64,000 nt of DNA from Apostichopus japonicus. Lineage: Eukaryota > Echinodermata > Holothuroidea > Aspidochirotida > Stichopodidae. Positions within the stretch are counted from its first letter, which is position 1. Every line of letters begins with the position of its first letter. The stretch covers positions 13,996,321 to 14,060,320 of the forward strand of contig NC_092578.1 in NCBI RefSeq assembly GCF_037975245.1, in the 5' to 3' direction. This document shows, piece after piece, positions 63,601-64,000 of this stretch. A program made the position numbers and the translations under genes. The notes under the pieces were generated by a model, which had not been told where the DNA came from, did no database searches, and was given only the letters and a program-made list of their open reading frames with translations.

Positions 63601-63872
63601 GAGAGAGGAGAGAGGGGTGAGAGGGGAAAGAGTGGAGAGAGGGGGGAGAGGCGAGAGAGGGGAGAGAGGGACCGGACGGATCCTCATAATCATCAGTAAT
63701 GCTACTGCTTGAAATTACAGAAGAGGTACGTCAAAGTTCTGAACTGACCAATGAAAGCTTAAGTGGCAGATTTTGGAGACTATCAAACTTCCTCACTTTG
63801 TGGTGTCTCATACTCACCTTGCTTCATGTAAATTCGCCTCAATGTTACCAGAATTGGATATTACATCTTTAG
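57508..63872 (+). CDS. Small extracellular protein, IL-17-receptor-like or fibronectin-like (five exons)
   Basis: Exons 57508-57643, 58205-58315, 58917-59077, 63286-63373 and 63721-63872; phases 1, 1, 0, 1 are all compatible, giving about 215 residues. N terminus [20 protein letters not shown] looks like a signal peptide, then a Cys motif ([14 protein letters not shown]). The centre ([34 protein letters not shown]) reads as the beta strands of a fibronectin-III-like fold. The W-x-x-x-x-x-x-x-L-x-Y order and spacing remind me of the first ectodomain of IL-17 receptors; this is a weak resemblance. Then come an NET glycosylation site and Cys-rich strands ([15 protein letters not shown]). The last exon adds a hydrophobic stretch ([17 protein letters not shown]) and a stop. 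The first four exons are well supported; the last one is less certain. Confidence 0.65.
58205..58315 (+). CDS. Exon 2 of the small extracellular protein
   Basis: Acceptor GAGTTTAG, donor GTAAGT, phase 1-1. Encodes [20 protein letters not shown] then [17 protein letters not shown], beta-strand-like. Confidence 0.75.
58383..58774. repeat. (GGAT)n microsatellite, about 98 units
   Basis: About 392 bp with no interruption I can see, in intron 2 of the small extracellular protein gene. It is open in several frames (Trp-Met-Asp-Gly or Ile-His-Pro-Ser); these are not genes. Confidence 0.97.
58917..59077 (+). CDS. Exon 3 of the small extracellular protein
   Basis: Acceptor TTTTTTTCTACAG, phase 1 to 0. 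The donor GTTCGT is unusual. Encodes [20 protein letters not shown], an NET site and [16 protein letters not shown]. Confidence 0.72.
59268..60860 (-). mobile_element. Inner hAT element (about 1.6 kb) nested in the outer MITE
   Basis: Starts CAGGGCTGGATTTA and ends TAAATCCGGCGCTG, flanked by GGTATTGG (59260-59267 and 60861-60868). It contains a transposase C-terminal remnant on the minus strand. Deleted relative to a full hAT element (usually 2.5-4 kb). Confidence 0.88.
59610..60080 (-). pseudogene. hAT transposase C-terminal dimerisation domain
   Basis: About 156 codons. The end reads [20 protein letters not shown], then [20 protein letters not shown], the hAT C-terminal dimerisation signature (S-x-E-R-x-F-S...K-N-x-L-R-x-x-M-x-x-x-R-L-x-x-L). 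The catalytic DDE part and zinc finger are missing, so it cannot be active. It is related to ZMYM1-type transposases, as is the N-terminal remnant at 28790. Confidence 0.88.
61250..62865. other. Intron sequence without a recognised feature
   Basis: Within intron 3 of the small extracellular protein gene. Short open frames only; a G-run at about 61779. No domain or RNA signal seen. Confidence 0.55.
62869..63236. repeat. (ATGT)n microsatellite grading into GTGC/GTGT repeats
   Basis: About 276 bp of pure ATGT (62869-63144) followed by degenerate GTGT, GTGC and GCAT repeats to 63236, just 50 bases before exon 4. The long open frames across it are artefacts. Confidence 0.96.
63286..63373 (+). CDS. 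Exon 4 of the small extracellular protein
   Basis: Acceptor TCGTCACAG, donor GTAATC, phase 0 to 1. Encodes [20 protein letters not shown] then DVFPKTIAP with an NGS glycosylation site. Confidence 0.7.
63406..63672 (+). repeat. GGGAGA purine-only tract
   Basis: Almost pure A/G sequence over about 260 bp, repeats of GGGGAGAGA. It lies in the last intron, between exon 4 and the possible last exon. Confidence 0.9.
63721..63872 (+). CDS. Possible last exon with a membrane segment
   Basis: Acceptor GAAATTACAG, fits phase 1. Encodes [20 protein letters not shown], then a 17-residue hydrophobic stretch and a short tail to TAG 63870-63872. An ATTAAA at about 63985 could be the poly(A) signal. If real, the product is membrane-bound with a 13-residue tail; otherwise the true continuation lies beyond the window. 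Confidence 0.45.
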
Positions 63873-64000
63873 ACCAATCAAATTATGGAACGTCCGTTTA
63901 CTATAAGTATCCACCCGCGTTGCCTGTGACCTTTTTTGTTTTGAAAATGCAAAAATATTTTATTTTTAAATTGTGTTTCTAATATTAAATGCTTTAAAAA

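Noticed and set aside
62813-63712. 289-codon frame of Met-Tyr-Val-Cys repeats followed by Gly-Glu-Arg repeats
   Set aside because: ATGT microsatellite running into a purine tract; the real exon 4 lies in another frame.

Overview
This is a eukaryotic, AT-rich, intron-rich window. It has spliced genes with GT-AG introns, LDL-receptor class A, immunoglobulin and SEA domains, very long simple repeats, and Penelope-like, hAT, LTR and non-LTR elements. The mix suggests an invertebrate animal, most likely a marine deuterostome such as an echinoderm or hemichordate. That placement is inference; no rRNA, tRNA or mitochondrial marker is present.

Left half (about 580-26,820, minus strand): one large gene fills this region. 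I assembled 14 coding exons by eye. Every junction keeps phase, giving about 969 codons without a stop, and the gene runs off the left edge. Order: signal peptide, LDLa, Cys-rich module A, LDLa, module B, Ig, module C, Ig, SEA domain with an autoproteolysis-type GSVVA site. Modules A, B and C look like three diverged copies of one domain I cannot assign. The layout suggests a cell-surface or adhesion receptor; whether a transmembrane part follows lies outside the window. Its introns hold a 57-bp minisatellite with a 744-bp higher-order repeat, a 25-bp minisatellite, a 213-bp tandem repeat that multiplies one of the gene's own 3' splice sites, a putative solo LTR, a Penelope-like fragment, a long perfect hairpin and an exon-like segment on the opposite strand.

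Middle (about 27-52 kb): mostly transposon debris. It holds non-LTR retrotransposon tails and an array of internally deleted non-LTR copies, a broken hAT transposase, several hAT-type MITEs with intact 8-bp target duplications, a mariner-type MITE, a second solo LTR, and a nearly complete Penelope-like element (RT plus GIY-YIG) with 296-bp direct repeats and 80-bp inverted flanks beside TA microsatellites.

Right end (about 52-64 kb, plus strand): a possible last exon of an unknown gene (52.4 kb); the first three coding exons of a carbonyl-reductase-like SDR gene (53.1-55.3 kb) with no catalytic exon found; and a five-exon gene for a small extracellular, IL-17-receptor-like or fibronectin-like protein (57.5-63.9 kb). 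The introns of the last gene contain a (GGAT)n array, an (ATGT)n array and a hAT element nested inside another hAT-type element, both with 8-bp target duplications.

All exon limits and elements were read by eye. No database search was run.
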